64,000 nt of DNA from Nocardioides phosphati (GCF_014646375.1 NZ_BMNI01000007.1:99698-163697), one strand, 5' to 3'. Shown: positions 41,914 to 50,598, counted from the first letter of the stretch. Notes: a model not told the origin generated them from the sequence alone. Program-made: numbers and translations.

Positions 41914-42996
41914 CTACTGGTGGACGGCCCACCCGCGCGCCTCGAGCGCCGCGACCAGCACCTCGACACGCGCGACCTCGACCACGAGCTCGACCTGGCC
42001 ACCGGCACGTGCCGGGTCGTGGTCGATGCGGACGTCCTCGACGTTGACGCCCGCCTCGCCGACGTCGACGAAGAGCCGTGCCAGCTCGCCCGGGTGGTCG
42101 GGCACGTGCACGAAGACGGAGGCCATGGGACGCACGGGGCCGCCGTGCTTGCCCGGGATCGCCCGCGTGCCCGCGACGCCGTTGGCGAGCACGCCCTCGA
42201 GTGCCTCACGGTCGTCGCTGCGGATCGCCGCCTCGAGCAGGTCGAGGTCGGAGCGGATCTGGCCGAGCAGCTCGAGGATCGCGGGCGCGTTGGCCGGCAC
42301 GATCTGCAGCCACATGCCCGGGTCGGTGCCCGCCACCCGGGTGACGTCGCGGACGCCGGGTCCTGACAGCGAGAGGTGGCCCTCCGGCGCCTCGGCCAGC
42401 CGGCCCGCGACGAGCGCGGACATCAGGTGGGGCACGTGGCTGGTGCGCGCCACGGCACGGTCGTGGTCGTCGGGGTCGAACGCGAGCGGCATGGCGCCGG
42501 TCAGCGCGACCAGCTCCTCCACCAGTCCGCGAGCGGCCCCGGAGGTGCTCGTGTGCGGCGTGATCGCCCAGGGACGGCCCTCGAAGAGCGTCGGCGTGGC
42601 GGTGAGCGGGCCACTGTGCTGGGTGCCCGCCATCGGGTGGCTGCCGCAGTAGCGGTCAGCGGCGACATGGCTGGCGACCGTGGCGAGGGGGCCCGACTTC
42701 ACGCTTCCGACATCGGTGACGACGGCCGCCGGGTGCGCCTCGAGCGCAGCGACGATGACATCGCCGAGATGGTCCGGCGGCACGGCGACCACCACGAGCT
42801 GCGGCTCAGGCTCGTCACCCGTCACGGGTACGCCGGCGCCGAGGCCACTCGCCGTACGCAGGTTGTCGGGGTTGAGGTCCTCGAGCTGCACGTCGAGGCC
42901 GCGGGCGCGCAGCGCGAGCCCGATCGACGCGCCCAGGAGGCCGGCACCGACGATCCGCACGGGGCCGGTGAGCTGCCCCGCCGGGCGCTCAGGCAT
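41914..42996 (-). CDS. tyrA: prephenate dehydrogenase with C-terminal ACT domain
   Basis: 360 residues. Converts prephenate to 4-hydroxyphenylpyruvate with NAD+ in tyrosine synthesis. Rossmann start VRIVGAGLLGASIGLAL, GSVKS, and CGSHPMAGTQHSG with the catalytic His. ACT-type regulatory domain at about 285-360 (MASVFVHVPDHPGELARLFVDVGEAGVNVEDVRIDHDP), likely tyrosine feedback. ATG 42996 overlaps the aroH stop by 8 bp, so chorismate mutase and this enzyme are made together. Confidence 0.93.
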   Translation of the reverse strand: MPERPAGQLTGPVRIVGAGLLGASIGLALRARGLDVQLEDLNPDNLRTASGLGAGVPVTGDEPEPQLVVVAVPPDHLGDVIVAALEAHPAAVVTDVGSVKSGPLATVASHVAADRYCGSHPMAGTQHSGPLTATPTLFEGRPWAITPHTSTSGAARGLVEELVALTGAMPLAFDPDDHDRAVARTSHVPHLMSALVAGRLAEAPEGHLSLSGPGVRDVTRVAGTDPGMWLQIVPANAPAILELLGQIRSDLDLLEAAIRSDDREALEGVLANGVAGTRAIPGKHGGPVRPMASVFVHVPDHPGELARLFVDVGEAGVNVEDVRIDHDPARAGGQVELVVEVARVEVLVAALEARGWAVHQ

Positions 42997-43396
42997 CGGC
43001 GGGCCCGTCGGCGACCTCGTCGGGAACCTCGCGGACCTTGGTCAGGTCGCGGCGCAGGTTGGCCGCGCCGTGGAGGTAGACGTGGGTCACGTCGGCACGC
43101 GGGAGGTCGGTCTCGACATGGGCCATCATCCGGACCACGCGGGGCATGGAGCCCTCGATCTCGAGCTCCCGGGCGCAGACGAGCGGTACGTCGTGGAAGC
43201 CGAGGATCCGCGCGGCGTACGCCGGGAACTCGCTGGTCAGGTCGGACGTCGAGGTGAAGATGATCGAGATGAAGTCGTCGACGGTGATGTCGTTGGCCTC
43301 CATCACGCCGCGCACCATCTCGGCGACCCGGTCGAGCATCTGCTCGCGGGTGTCGCTGTCGAGCTGGGTGGCGCCTCGCACCGCGCGCACTGCCAC
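42989..43396 (-). CDS. aroH: chorismate mutase, AroH type
   Basis: 135 residues. Monofunctional AroH-class mutase making prephenate from chorismate: VRAVRGATQLDSDT, ANDITVDDFISIIFTSTSDLTSEFPAYAAR, and VPLVCARELEIEGSMPRVVRMMAHVE. Active-site residues (Arg in RGAT, Glu in TSEFPA, Arg in ARE) are conserved. GTG 43396 follows GAGGAG. First gene of the tyrosine/cmk/der unit; no terminator separates it from tyrA. Confidence 0.95.
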   Translation of the reverse strand: MAVRAVRGATQLDSDTREQMLDRVAEMVRGVMEANDITVDDFISIIFTSTSDLTSEFPAYAARILGFHDVPLVCARELEIEGSMPRVVRMMAHVETDLPRADVTHVYLHGAANLRRDLTKVREVPDEVADGPADA

Positions 43397-43492
43397 GGGA
43401 TCTCCTCAGGGCTCAGGGTTTCCGACGCGCAAACCCTAGCGGGCGCGCCGCCGTCGCCGCGCCCCACGGGCCCCGCGCAGTAGGGTCCGGAC

Positions 43493-44056
43493 ATGGCCGA
43501 CGGAAACCGCACCACCTATGTCCTCGTCGATGGCGAGAACATCGACGCCACCCTCGGCGGCAACATCCTCGGCCGTCGCCCGCGCGCCGACGAGCGTCCG
43601 CGGTGGGACCGCGTGCTGCAGTTCGCCGAGGAGCGGTGGAAGCAGCCGGCCCAGGGCCTCTTCTTCCTCGCGGCCAACAACGAGCTGCCGATGGCGTTCG
43701 TCCAGGCGCTGATCGCGATCGGCTACCGGCCGGTGCCGCTGTCCGGCGCGCCGGGCGAGAAGGTCGTCGACATCGCCATCCAGCGCACGCTCGAGGCGCT
43801 CCAGGACCGCGACGACGACGTCATCCTGGTCAGCAACGACGGTGACTTCGTCGACGAGATCGACGAGCTGCTCGACGGCCGCCGGGTCGGCGTCGCGGGC
43901 TTCGTGGAGTTCCGCAACAGCGGCTTCCAGCAGCTCGTCGGCGCGGGCCTGCAGACGTTCGACCTGGAGTACGACGTCCAGGCGTTCAACGAGCCGCTCC
44001 CCCGCATCCGGATCATCCCGATCAACGAGTTCGACCCGGCGCAGTTCCTGCTGTGA
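43493..44056 (+). CDS. NYN-domain ribonuclease-like protein
   Basis: 187 residues with a PIN-like NYN domain: YVLVDGENIDATLGG (first Asp), FFLAANNELPMAFVQALIAIG, KVVDIAIQRTLEAL, and LVSNDGDFVDEI with the last acidic cluster. Predicted Mg2+-dependent RNase, common in Actinobacteria, role unknown. Ends RIIPINEFDPAQFLL. ATG 43493 has TAGGGT (43481-43486) 6 nt upstream, so probably leaderless. Divergent from aroH. Two hairpins follow. Confidence 0.9.
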   Translation: MADGNRTTYVLVDGENIDATLGGNILGRRPRADERPRWDRVLQFAEERWKQPAQGLFFLAANNELPMAFVQALIAIGYRPVPLSGAPGEKVVDIAIQRTLEALQDRDDDVILVSNDGDFVDEIDELLDGRRVGVAGFVEFRNSGFQQLVGAGLQTFDLEYDVQAFNEPLPRIRIIPINEFDPAQFLL

Positions 44057-44088
44057 CCCTTGCGGGTCGACCGGCCCTCGCGGGCCGG
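44055..44088 (+). terminator. tandem hairpins after the NYN gene
   Basis: GACCC-TTGC-GGGTC (44055-44068) and CCGGCCC-TCGC-GGGCCGG (44071-44088), both perfect with 4-nt loops, in the space between convergent genes. Confidence 0.75.
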
Positions 44089-44096
44089 GCGGCTGG

Positions 44097-44309
44097 CTAG
44101 AGCAGCTCCATCCGGGCGTACGGGCTGGTGACGCGGACCTTCTGCGACCCGAAGTCGACGAGCACGGCGTGGGGCTCGACACCGATCACGCGGCCGAGGC
44201 CGTAGGTGTCGTGCGAGATCCGGTCCTCGAGCGCGTACTGCACGATCGGGACCTCGACCTTCGGGGCGAAGGGGCTGGAGGCGAGGTGGCGCGGACCGCG
44301 GGCCGACAT
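44097..44309 (-). CDS. small Tudor/KOW-like protein
   Basis: 70 residues. Centre reads YALEDRISHDTYGLGRVIGVEPHAVLVDFGSQKVRVTSPYARM, a small beta-barrel like the C-terminal Tudor-like end of UvrD/PcrA helicases ('GDRV.H..YG.G.V') and of short Streptomyces proteins. Possibly binds RNA polymerase or nucleic acid. ATG 44309 follows GGCGGAG with a 9-nt spacer; ATG 44318 would leave no spacer. It follows rluB in the same direction 76 bp downstream and ends near the NYN terminators. Confidence 0.72.
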   Translation of the reverse strand: MSARGPRHLASSPFAPKVEVPIVQYALEDRISHDTYGLGRVIGVEPHAVLVDFGSQKVRVTSPYARMELL

Positions 44310-44385
44310 GGTGCTCATCTCCGCCAGTATGCGCCCTCGGACGCACTTTCCCTGCATGCCGAGGGAAACTGCCTCGCCGGAGCGC

Positions 44386-45174
44386 TCAGAGGCCGACGCC
44401 GTCGAGCAGCGCGCCGAGCTCGTCGTCGGTCAGCTCGCGGACCTTGCCGACCTGCAGTCCGGTGAGCGAGACCGGGCCGAACGACGTGCGGGTGAGGCGG
44501 CGTACGGGATGGCCGACGGAGTCGAGCAGCCGCCGCACGATCCGGTTGCGCCCCTCGTGGATGGTCAGCTCGACGATCGAGCGGCCGGTCGGGTTGCCCT
44601 TGGGCCCGGCGACCAGGCGCACGTGGCTCGGGTGCACGGGGCCGTCGTCGAGCTCCACGCCTCCGCGGAGCTTCTTCAGTGTCGCGGGCCAGACGTCGCC
44701 GTCGACCTCCGCGACGTACGTCTTGTCCACTTCGTACGACGGGTGCGCCATGCGGTGCGCGAACTCACCGTCGTTGGTGAGCAGGATCAGGCCCGAGGTG
44801 TCGGTGTCGAGGCGGCCCACGTGGAAGAGCCGCTCCGGGCGGTCGTCGACGAAGTCGGTGAGGGTCTTGCGGCCCTCGGGGTCGCTCATCGTGGAGACCA
44901 CACCGCGCGGCTTGTTGAGCACGAGGTAGACGTGGGGCGAGACCGGGGGAAGCCGCTTGCCGTCGACGTGGATCACGGCGGTGGCCGGGTCGACCTTGGT
45001 GCCGAGCTTGCTCACGACCTCGCCGTTGACCTCGACCAGCCCGTCGAGCATGAGTTCCTCGCACTTGCGCCGCGACGCGACGCCGGACTGCGCCAGGAAC
45101 TTCTGCAGCCGGACCAGGCCCTCGTCGTCGGTCTCGACCTGGGAGCGCGTGAAGCGGTTCGTCTCGCCGCTCAT
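44386..45174 (-). CDS. rluB: 23S rRNA pseudouridine synthase, RluB/RsuA family
   Basis: 262 residues. S4 RNA-binding domain at about 20-80 (VRLQKFLAQSGVASRRKCEELMLDGLVEVNG) and a RsuA/RluB catalytic domain with Asp in VGRLDTDTSGLILLTNDG and the IHEGRNRIVRRLLDSVGHPVRRLTR block. Predicted target is the 23S rRNA loop modified by E. coli RluB (U2605). ATG 45174 overlaps the scpB stop by 4 bp. Fifth gene of the parA-RHH-scpA-scpB-rluB unit, matching Rv1711. Confidence 0.94.
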   Translation of the reverse strand: MSGETNRFTRSQVETDDEGLVRLQKFLAQSGVASRRKCEELMLDGLVEVNGEVVSKLGTKVDPATAVIHVDGKRLPPVSPHVYLVLNKPRGVVSTMSDPEGRKTLTDFVDDRPERLFHVGRLDTDTSGLILLTNDGEFAHRMAHPSYEVDKTYVAEVDGDVWPATLKKLRGGVELDDGPVHPSHVRLVAGPKGNPTGRSIVELTIHEGRNRIVRRLLDSVGHPVRRLTRTSFGPVSLTGLQVGKVRELTDDELGALLDGVGL

Positions 45175-45773
45175 GCCGACCCCTCCGCGAAGGCGGCGGC
45201 CAGCTCGTCCTCGAGGTCGTCCATCTCGGGGAGGAAGGGCGCCAGCTCGGGCAGCTCCTCCAGCGAGGTGACACCGATGCGCTCGAGGAAGTAGCTCGTG
45301 GTGCGGTAGAGGTTGGCGCCGGTCTGCTCGTCGCTGCCGGCCTCCTCCACCAGGCCGCGCGACAGGAGGGTGCGCATGACGCCGTCGACGTTGACGCCGC
45401 GGATCGCCGAGACCCGGGCGCGCGAGACCGGCTGCTTGTACGCAACGACCGCGAGGGTCTCGAGCGCCGCCTGCGTGAGGCGCGCCTGCTGGCCGTCGAG
45501 CACGAAGGCCTCGACCACCGCGGCGTACTCCTCGCGGGTGTAGAAGCGCCAGCCTCCGGCGACGTTGCGCAGCTCGAAGCCGCGGCCCTGCTCGGTGTAG
45601 TCCTCGGCGAGGGTCTGCAGTGCGCCGACGACCTCCTCGACGGGGTAGCCGACGGCGGAGGCGAGCGTCATCGTGTCGAGCGGCTGGTCGGCGATCATCA
45701 GGATCGCCTCGAGCGCCGGGTTGAGGTCGGCGACGGCGACCGACAGGGTCGTCTCCTCGGTCTGGTCAGTCAT
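45171..45773 (-). CDS. scpB: segregation and condensation protein B
   Basis: 200 residues, two winged-helix domains: PALEAILMIADQPLDTMTLASAVGYPVEEVVGALQTLAEDY and TQAALETLAVVAYKQPVSRARVSAIRGVNVDGVMRTLLSRGLVEEAG. Partner of ScpA and SMC in the bacterial condensin that organises chromosomes. ATG 45773 overlaps scpA by 8 bp. The C-terminal 35 residues are acidic (SLEELPELAPFLPEMDDLEDEL). smc itself is not in the window. Confidence 0.95.
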   Translation of the reverse strand: MTDQTEETTLSVAVADLNPALEAILMIADQPLDTMTLASAVGYPVEEVVGALQTLAEDYTEQGRGFELRNVAGGWRFYTREEYAAVVEAFVLDGQQARLTQAALETLAVVAYKQPVSRARVSAIRGVNVDGVMRTLLSRGLVEEAGSDEQTGANLYRTTSYFLERIGVTSLEELPELAPFLPEMDDLEDELAAAFAEGSA

Positions 45774-46653
45774 CGCTCTCCTCCGGGAGGGGTACGTCGT
45801 CGGTCGGGTCGACGGGGGCGCCCTCGAACTCGTCGATCTCGAAGTCAGTGTCGTCGTCGCCGGTCCACCGCACCGACAGGTCGCCCAGCGGCGAGACCTG
45901 GTCGAAGGCGATGGCGCCCTCGCGGTAGAGCTCGAGCAGCGAGAGGAACCGCGCCACCCGGGTGAGCGTGTCAGGAGCGTCGCCGCACAGCGCGCGGAAG
46001 GTCAACGTGCCCGACCGCTTGAGCCGGTCGACGACGATGCCCGCCTGCTCGCGCACGGAGACGGTGTTCTGGTGGATGTGGTGGGTCGGCAGCGCGAGCA
46101 CCGGCTTGGGTGCCATCGCCTTCGCAGCCAGCGCGGCGAACTGGTCCAGGCCGATGCCGATCAGCACCTCGGGCAGGAGCGACGCGAAGCGCTCCTCGAG
46201 GCCGACGGCCCGAGGGTGGCGCTTCTCCTCCCCCGCCATGCGCGCCTCGAAGACACCGGCGACCTGCTTGAACGCCTTGTACTGCAGGAGCCGGGCGAAG
46301 AGCAGGTCACGCGCGTCGAGCAGCGCGAGGTCCTCTTCGTCCTCGACGTCACCCTGCGGCAGCAGGCGGGCCGCCTTGAGGTCGAGCAGGGTCGAGGCGA
46401 CCAGCAGGAACGAGGTGGTCACCTCGAGGTCCCAGGCCTTGCCGCCCGCCTTCACGTGCGCGATGAACTCGTCGGTGACCCGCGAGAGGGCGACCTCGGT
46501 GATGTCGAGCTTGTGCTTCGAGATCAGCGACAGCAGCAGGTCGAACGGACCCTCGAAGTTGTCGAGCCGGACCTCGAAGCCGCCCGACTCGGCAGCGCCC
46601 TCGATCGCGTCGGACGGAAGGGCCTCGGCAGGAGCCTCGGGGGCTGTGGTCAC
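45766..46653 (-). CDS. scpA: segregation and condensation protein A
   Basis: 295 residues, kleisin subunit of SMC condensin. N-terminal kleisin helices: FEVRLDNFEGPFDLLLSLISKHKLDITEVALSRVTDEFIAHV, then LVASTLLDLKAARLLP, and C-terminal winged helix LTFRALCGDAPDTLTRVARFLSLLELYREGAIAFDQ. GTG 46653 overlaps the upstream RHH gene by 4 bp. An Ala/Glu-rich leader of about 25 residues precedes the domain. Confidence 0.95.
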   Translation of the reverse strand: MTTAPEAPAEALPSDAIEGAAESGGFEVRLDNFEGPFDLLLSLISKHKLDITEVALSRVTDEFIAHVKAGGKAWDLEVTTSFLLVASTLLDLKAARLLPQGDVEDEEDLALLDARDLLFARLLQYKAFKQVAGVFEARMAGEEKRHPRAVGLEERFASLLPEVLIGIGLDQFAALAAKAMAPKPVLALPTHHIHQNTVSVREQAGIVVDRLKRSGTLTFRALCGDAPDTLTRVARFLSLLELYREGAIAFDQVSPLGDLSVRWTGDDDTDFEIDEFEGAPVDPTDDVPLPEESDD

Positions 46654-46979
46654 CGGGCCCTCAGCCGGCGGACGAGCGCGGAGTCCTCACCGTGGGCCTC
46701 GAACTCGGCGAGGACGAGCGCGACCGCCTCGCGGACGACGCGGCCACGGTCGGCGGCGATGCCGTGCTCGCGACGCAGCACCAGGCGGGTGTGCTCGATG
46801 TCCATCAGCTCGTCGGAGGTGATGTAGACGGTCATCTTCTCGTCGTGCCGGACCCGACCGGAGGACGCGCCCTTGCGGGCCGGCGCCGCCGGAGCGGGCG
46901 CCGGGTCCGTGCTGCCGAGGTTGGGGACGGCCTGCAGCGACGCGGCGGTCGGACGGAAGAGGTCGTCAGCCGCCGGCAT
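46650..46979 (-). CDS. ribbon-helix-helix protein between parA and scpA
   Basis: 109 residues. A flexible N-terminal half (Pro/Ala-rich, FRPTAASLQAVPNLG) and a C-terminal RHH/CopG-like fold: strand KMTVYIT, helix DELMDIEHTRLVLRREHG, helix DRGRVVREAVALVLAEFEAHG. This resembles DNA-binding partners of ParA in plasmid type Ib systems (ParG-like) more than any ParB. No parB gene is nearby. ATG 46979 lies 2 bp after the parA stop; upstream in-frame starts at 46997 are possible. Tight coupling on both sides (4-bp overlap with scpA) argues that it works with ParA and/or condensin. Confidence 0.82.
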   Translation of the reverse strand: MPAADDLFRPTAASLQAVPNLGSTDPAPAPAAPARKGASSGRVRHDEKMTVYITSDELMDIEHTRLVLRREHGIAADRGRVVREAVALVLAEFEAHGEDSALVRRLRAR

Positions 46980-46981
46980 GC

Positions 46982-47953
46982 TCACACGTCGAGACACCGA
47001 GCTGCCACCTCCCTGGCGAGCTGGCGGTACTGGTCGGCGCCCGACGACGTCGCGGCGTACGTCGTGATCGGCTCGCCGGCGACCGTCGAGTCGGAGAACT
47101 TCACGGTGCGGCGGATCACGGTGTGGAAGACCGTGTCGCTCCAGCCGCGGACGAGCGTCTCCATGACCTCACGGCTGTGGAGCGTGCGGCCGTCGAACAT
47201 CGTGCCGAGCAGGCCGTCGATCTGCAGGCCCGGGTTGAGGCGGCTCTTGACCTTGTCGATCGTGTCCTTGAGGAGGGCCACGCCGCGGAGCGCGAAGTAC
47301 TCGCACTCGAGCGGGATGATCACGCCGTGGGCCGCGGTCAGGGCGTTGACCGTGAGCAGGCCGAGCGACGGCTGGCAGTCGATCAGGATGACGTCGTAGC
47401 GGTCGCGCACGGCGGCGAGCTTGCTCGCGAGGACCTGCTCGCGGCCGACCTCGTGGACGAGCTGGATCTCCGCGGCGGAGAGGTCGATGTTGGCGGGCAG
47501 CAGGTCCATGCCCTCGACGTTGGTGGCGACCACGACGTCGTCGAACGAGGTGGCCGGGTCCATCAGCAGCTGGTAGGTGCCGACCTCGATCTCGTTGGGG
47601 TTGAGGCCCAGGCCCACCGAGAGCGAGCCCTGCGGGTCGAAGTCGACGAGCAGGACCTTGCGGCCGTACTCCGCCAGGGCGGCACCCAGGTTGATCGTGG
47701 TGGTCGTCTTGCCGACGCCGCCCTTCTGGTTGCACATCGCGATGACGCGCGCGGGTCCGTGCGAGGTGAGCGGCCGCGGGTCGGGGAAGACCGGCATGGG
47801 GCGGCCGGTGGGGCCGAGCTCGCCGGTGAGGGCGGGCGTGGCGGGGGCGGAGGGGAAGGCGCTCACGGTCGCTCCTGCGTCGGTGGGGACCGGCGGCCGG
47901 ACGAGGGGCGGCATCTCCGGCGCGGTCGTGCCCGTGGGGGTGAATCCGCTCAT
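46982..47953 (-). CDS. parA: ParA-family ATPase, no ParB partner nearby
   Basis: 323 residues. A 55-residue Pro-rich N-terminus, then a deviant-Walker ParA domain: MCNQKGGVGKTTTTINLGAALAEYG, VLLVDFDPQGSLSVGLG, and LIDCQPSLGLLTVNAL, ending ISVYAATS-like TYAATSSGADQYRQLAREV. It corresponds to Rv1708 by position. ParA ATPases bind DNA non-specifically and carry cargo; here the likely partner is the adjacent RHH protein. ATG 47953 follows GAGGAGAG. A promoter and a 30-bp palindrome lie upstream. Confidence 0.92.
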   Translation of the reverse strand: MSGFTPTGTTAPEMPPLVRPPVPTDAGATVSAFPSAPATPALTGELGPTGRPMPVFPDPRPLTSHGPARVIAMCNQKGGVGKTTTTINLGAALAEYGRKVLLVDFDPQGSLSVGLGLNPNEIEVGTYQLLMDPATSFDDVVVATNVEGMDLLPANIDLSAAEIQLVHEVGREQVLASKLAAVRDRYDVILIDCQPSLGLLTVNALTAAHGVIIPLECEYFALRGVALLKDTIDKVKSRLNPGLQIDGLLGTMFDGRTLHSREVMETLVRGWSDTVFHTVIRRTVKFSDSTVAGEPITTYAATSSGADQYRQLAREVAARCLDV

Positions 47954-47985
47954 CAGCCAGCTCTCCTCGAGGTCGTGGTCCGTTT

Positions 47986-48015
47986 GTCGACACGGCGACA
48001 ACTCGCCGTGTTGAC
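47986..48015. promoter_or_regulatory. 30-bp palindrome in the parA leader
   Basis: GTCGACACGGCGA (47986-47998), 4-nt CAAC, TCGCCGTGTTGAC (48003-48015): 12 of 13 arm positions pair. It begins at the predicted transcript start and ends 33 bp before the parA ATG. It could be an operator or partition site for the RHH protein, or a 5' RNA hairpin. Confidence 0.65.
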
Positions 48016-48018
48016 CGG

Positions 48019-48048
48019 ACTCTAGGGGTGCCCTCTGACAGGTCACAA
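48019..48048 (-). promoter_or_regulatory. promoter of the parA-scp operon
   Basis: Minus strand: TTGTGA (48048-48043), 18-nt spacer, TAGAGT (48024-48019). Predicted start near 48012. Confidence 0.55.
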
Positions 48049-48226
48049 GGCGGCCCTGCGTTGTCCACCGGCACCATCGAAATCTGTGTACGACGTGTGG
48101 AATCGCCCCCGCTCAAGTGCACAGGAAGGCCTTGCCTGTGGAGCAATCTGTGGACGAAACGCCGGGCCTGACAGTGGCGTCCGTGGACGCTCGCCGCCGT
48201 CGTCCGGCCCTGCGCGTCGATGCGCA
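48049..48226. other. non-coding stretch with repeated TGTGGA words
   Basis: No gene. TGTGGA occurs at 48096-48101, 48137-48142 and 48149-48154, and TTGTCCACC at 48061-48069, the last one mismatch from the DnaA box TTGTCCACA. Meaning unclear. Confidence 0.35.
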
Positions 48227-48238
48227 TAGGGTCGTTCC

Positions 48239-49165
48239 ATGGACCTCGCCGCCCGCATCCGCGACCGCCAGGGCCGCTTCGTGCTCTTCGCCCTGACGCC
48301 GCCCCGCCGCGCGACCGCGCCCGAGCGCGTCGCGGAGATCGCAGAGGCCACCAAGGCCCGGCTCCGGCCGCTCGACCTCGACGGCCTGGTGCTCTACGAC
48401 ATCGACGACGAGAGCTCCCGGAACCCGTCCGAGCGCCCCTTCCCCTTCACGCCGACGCTCGACCCCGCGGCGTACCTCTCGGGTGAGCTGGCCGACTGGG
48501 AGACCCCCGTCGTCGTCTACCGCGCCGTCGGCAAGTACGACGCCGGCTCCCTCGAGCGGTGGGTCAGCGACCAGGACCCCGGCCGCACGCTCTCCGTGCT
48601 CGTCGGGGCCGCCTCCAGCGACAGCCGGCCCCCGCTCGCGCTGGGCGAGGCGCAGGAGCTGGCCACCACGACCAACCCCGACCTTCTCCTCGGCGGCGTC
48701 GCCATCCCCGAGCGCCACACGCGCCGCGGCAACGAGCACGAGCGGCTGCTCGCGAAGCAGGCGGCGGGCTGCCGGTTCTTCGTCACGCAGGTCGTCTACG
48801 ACGTCAACGCGGCCAAGAACCTCGTCTCCGACTACGCCTACGCCTGCCGCGACGCCGGCATCGCGCCGGTCCCGGTCGTCTTCACGTTCTCGGTGTGCGG
48901 CTCGATGAAGACGCTGGAGTTCCTGCGCTGGCTCGGCGTCGACGTCCCCCGCTGGATCGAGAACGACCTGCGCCATGCCGAGGACACGCTGCAGGCGTCG
49001 TTCGAGCAGGCGCTCGACGCGGCGACCGAGCTGGTGGCCTACTGCGAGCGGCTCGGGGTGCCCTACGGGCTCAACGTCGAGAGCGTGTCGATCCGCAAGG
49101 TCGAGATCGACGCCTCGGTCGAGCTGGCGCGCCGGCTGATCGAGCACGTCCGCCGTCCTGCTTGA
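48239..49165 (+). CDS. methylenetetrahydrofolate reductase-like protein, atypical
   Basis: 308 residues with a MetF-like TIM barrel: LLGGVAIPERHTRRGNEHERLLAKQAAGCRFFVTQVVYD matches the folate/flavin segment of MTHFR. The N-terminal motif, normally 'EFFPPK' with the catalytic Glu, is FALTPPRR here, and the usual 'RGD' loop reads VVYRAVGKYD. Two key acidic residues are therefore missing, so ordinary MTHFR activity is doubtful; a related flavoprotein role or a structural partner is possible. ATG 48239 has TAGGGT (48227-48232) 6 nt upstream. Monocistronic, ahead of merR. Confidence 0.8.
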   Translation: MDLAARIRDRQGRFVLFALTPPRRATAPERVAEIAEATKARLRPLDLDGLVLYDIDDESSRNPSERPFPFTPTLDPAAYLSGELADWETPVVVYRAVGKYDAGSLERWVSDQDPGRTLSVLVGAASSDSRPPLALGEAQELATTTNPDLLLGGVAIPERHTRRGNEHERLLAKQAAGCRFFVTQVVYDVNAAKNLVSDYAYACRDAGIAPVPVVFTFSVCGSMKTLEFLRWLGVDVPRWIENDLRHAEDTLQASFEQALDAATELVAYCERLGVPYGLNVESVSIRKVEIDASVELARRLIEHVRRPA

Positions 49166-49192
49166 CCTCGAGCGCACTCGAAGGCGCAGACT
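49162..49192 (+). promoter_or_regulatory. MerR-type promoter of the merR gene
   Basis: TTGACC (49162-49167), 19-nt spacer, CAGACT (49187-49192). The spacer carries a dyad around CTCGAGCGCACTCGAA. The 19-bp spacer is the hallmark of MerR-activated promoters. The start point would be at the GTG codon (49199). Confidence 0.75.
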
Positions 49193-49198
49193 GGTCCG

Positions 49199-49594
49199 GT
49201 GTCCTTCACGATCGCCGAGGTCGCCGAGCTGACCGGCCTCACCGCCCACACCCTGCGCTACTACGAGCGCGACGGGCTCCTGCTCGGCCCGGTGGAACGA
49301 GCGGCATCGGGCCACCGTCGTTACACCGAGCGCGACCTCACCTGGATCACGCTGATCACGCGCCTGCGCGCAACCGGGATGCCGATCCGCGACGTGAAGC
49401 GGTACGCCGCGCTGGTGCGCGCCGGAGCCGGCAACGAGCAGGAGCGGCTCGACCTCCTGCTCGCGCACCGGTCACGGGTCGAGGCGCAGCTCGCCGAGAT
49501 CACCGGGCACCTGCGCGCCGTCGACCACAAGATCGGGATCTACGAGGGAAAGGTCGAGCAGGCGCTTGACTTCAAGCGCGCTCGAACGCGTTGA
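49199..49594 (+). CDS. MerR-family transcriptional regulator
   Basis: 131 residues. N-terminal winged helix FTIAEVAELTGLTAHTLRYYERDGLLLGPVERAASGHRRYTE and helices DLTWITLITRLRATGMPIRDVKRYAALV. A dimerisation coiled coil (ERLDLLLAHRSRVEAQLAEITGHLRAVDHKIGIYE) follows. No Cys metal-binding tail, so a small-molecule or stress sensor is more likely than metal. GTG 49199 coincides with the predicted transcript start, so leaderless. It is followed by an aldo/keto reductase whose promoter repeats the same operator. Confidence 0.92.
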   Translation: MSFTIAEVAELTGLTAHTLRYYERDGLLLGPVERAASGHRRYTERDLTWITLITRLRATGMPIRDVKRYAALVRAGAGNEQERLDLLLAHRSRVEAQLAEITGHLRAVDHKIGIYEGKVEQALDFKRARTR

Positions 49595-49596
49595 GT
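49566..49596 (+). promoter_or_regulatory. MerR-type promoter of the aldo/keto reductase gene
   Basis: TTGACT (49566-49571), 19-nt spacer, TTGAGT (49591-49596). The spacer (TCAAGCGCGCTCGAACGCG) matches that of the merR promoter at 15 of 19 positions or better. It lies in the end of merR, giving a start at the reductase ATG (49604). Confidence 0.75.
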
Positions 49597-49603
49597 GGAC
49601 GGC

Positions 49604-50598
<995 letters not shown>

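Noticed and set aside
49566..49596. LexA-type SOS box around CTCGAACGCGTTGAG
   Set aside because: The spacing and second half do not fit TCGAAC-N4-GTTCGA; the MerR-type reading explains it better.
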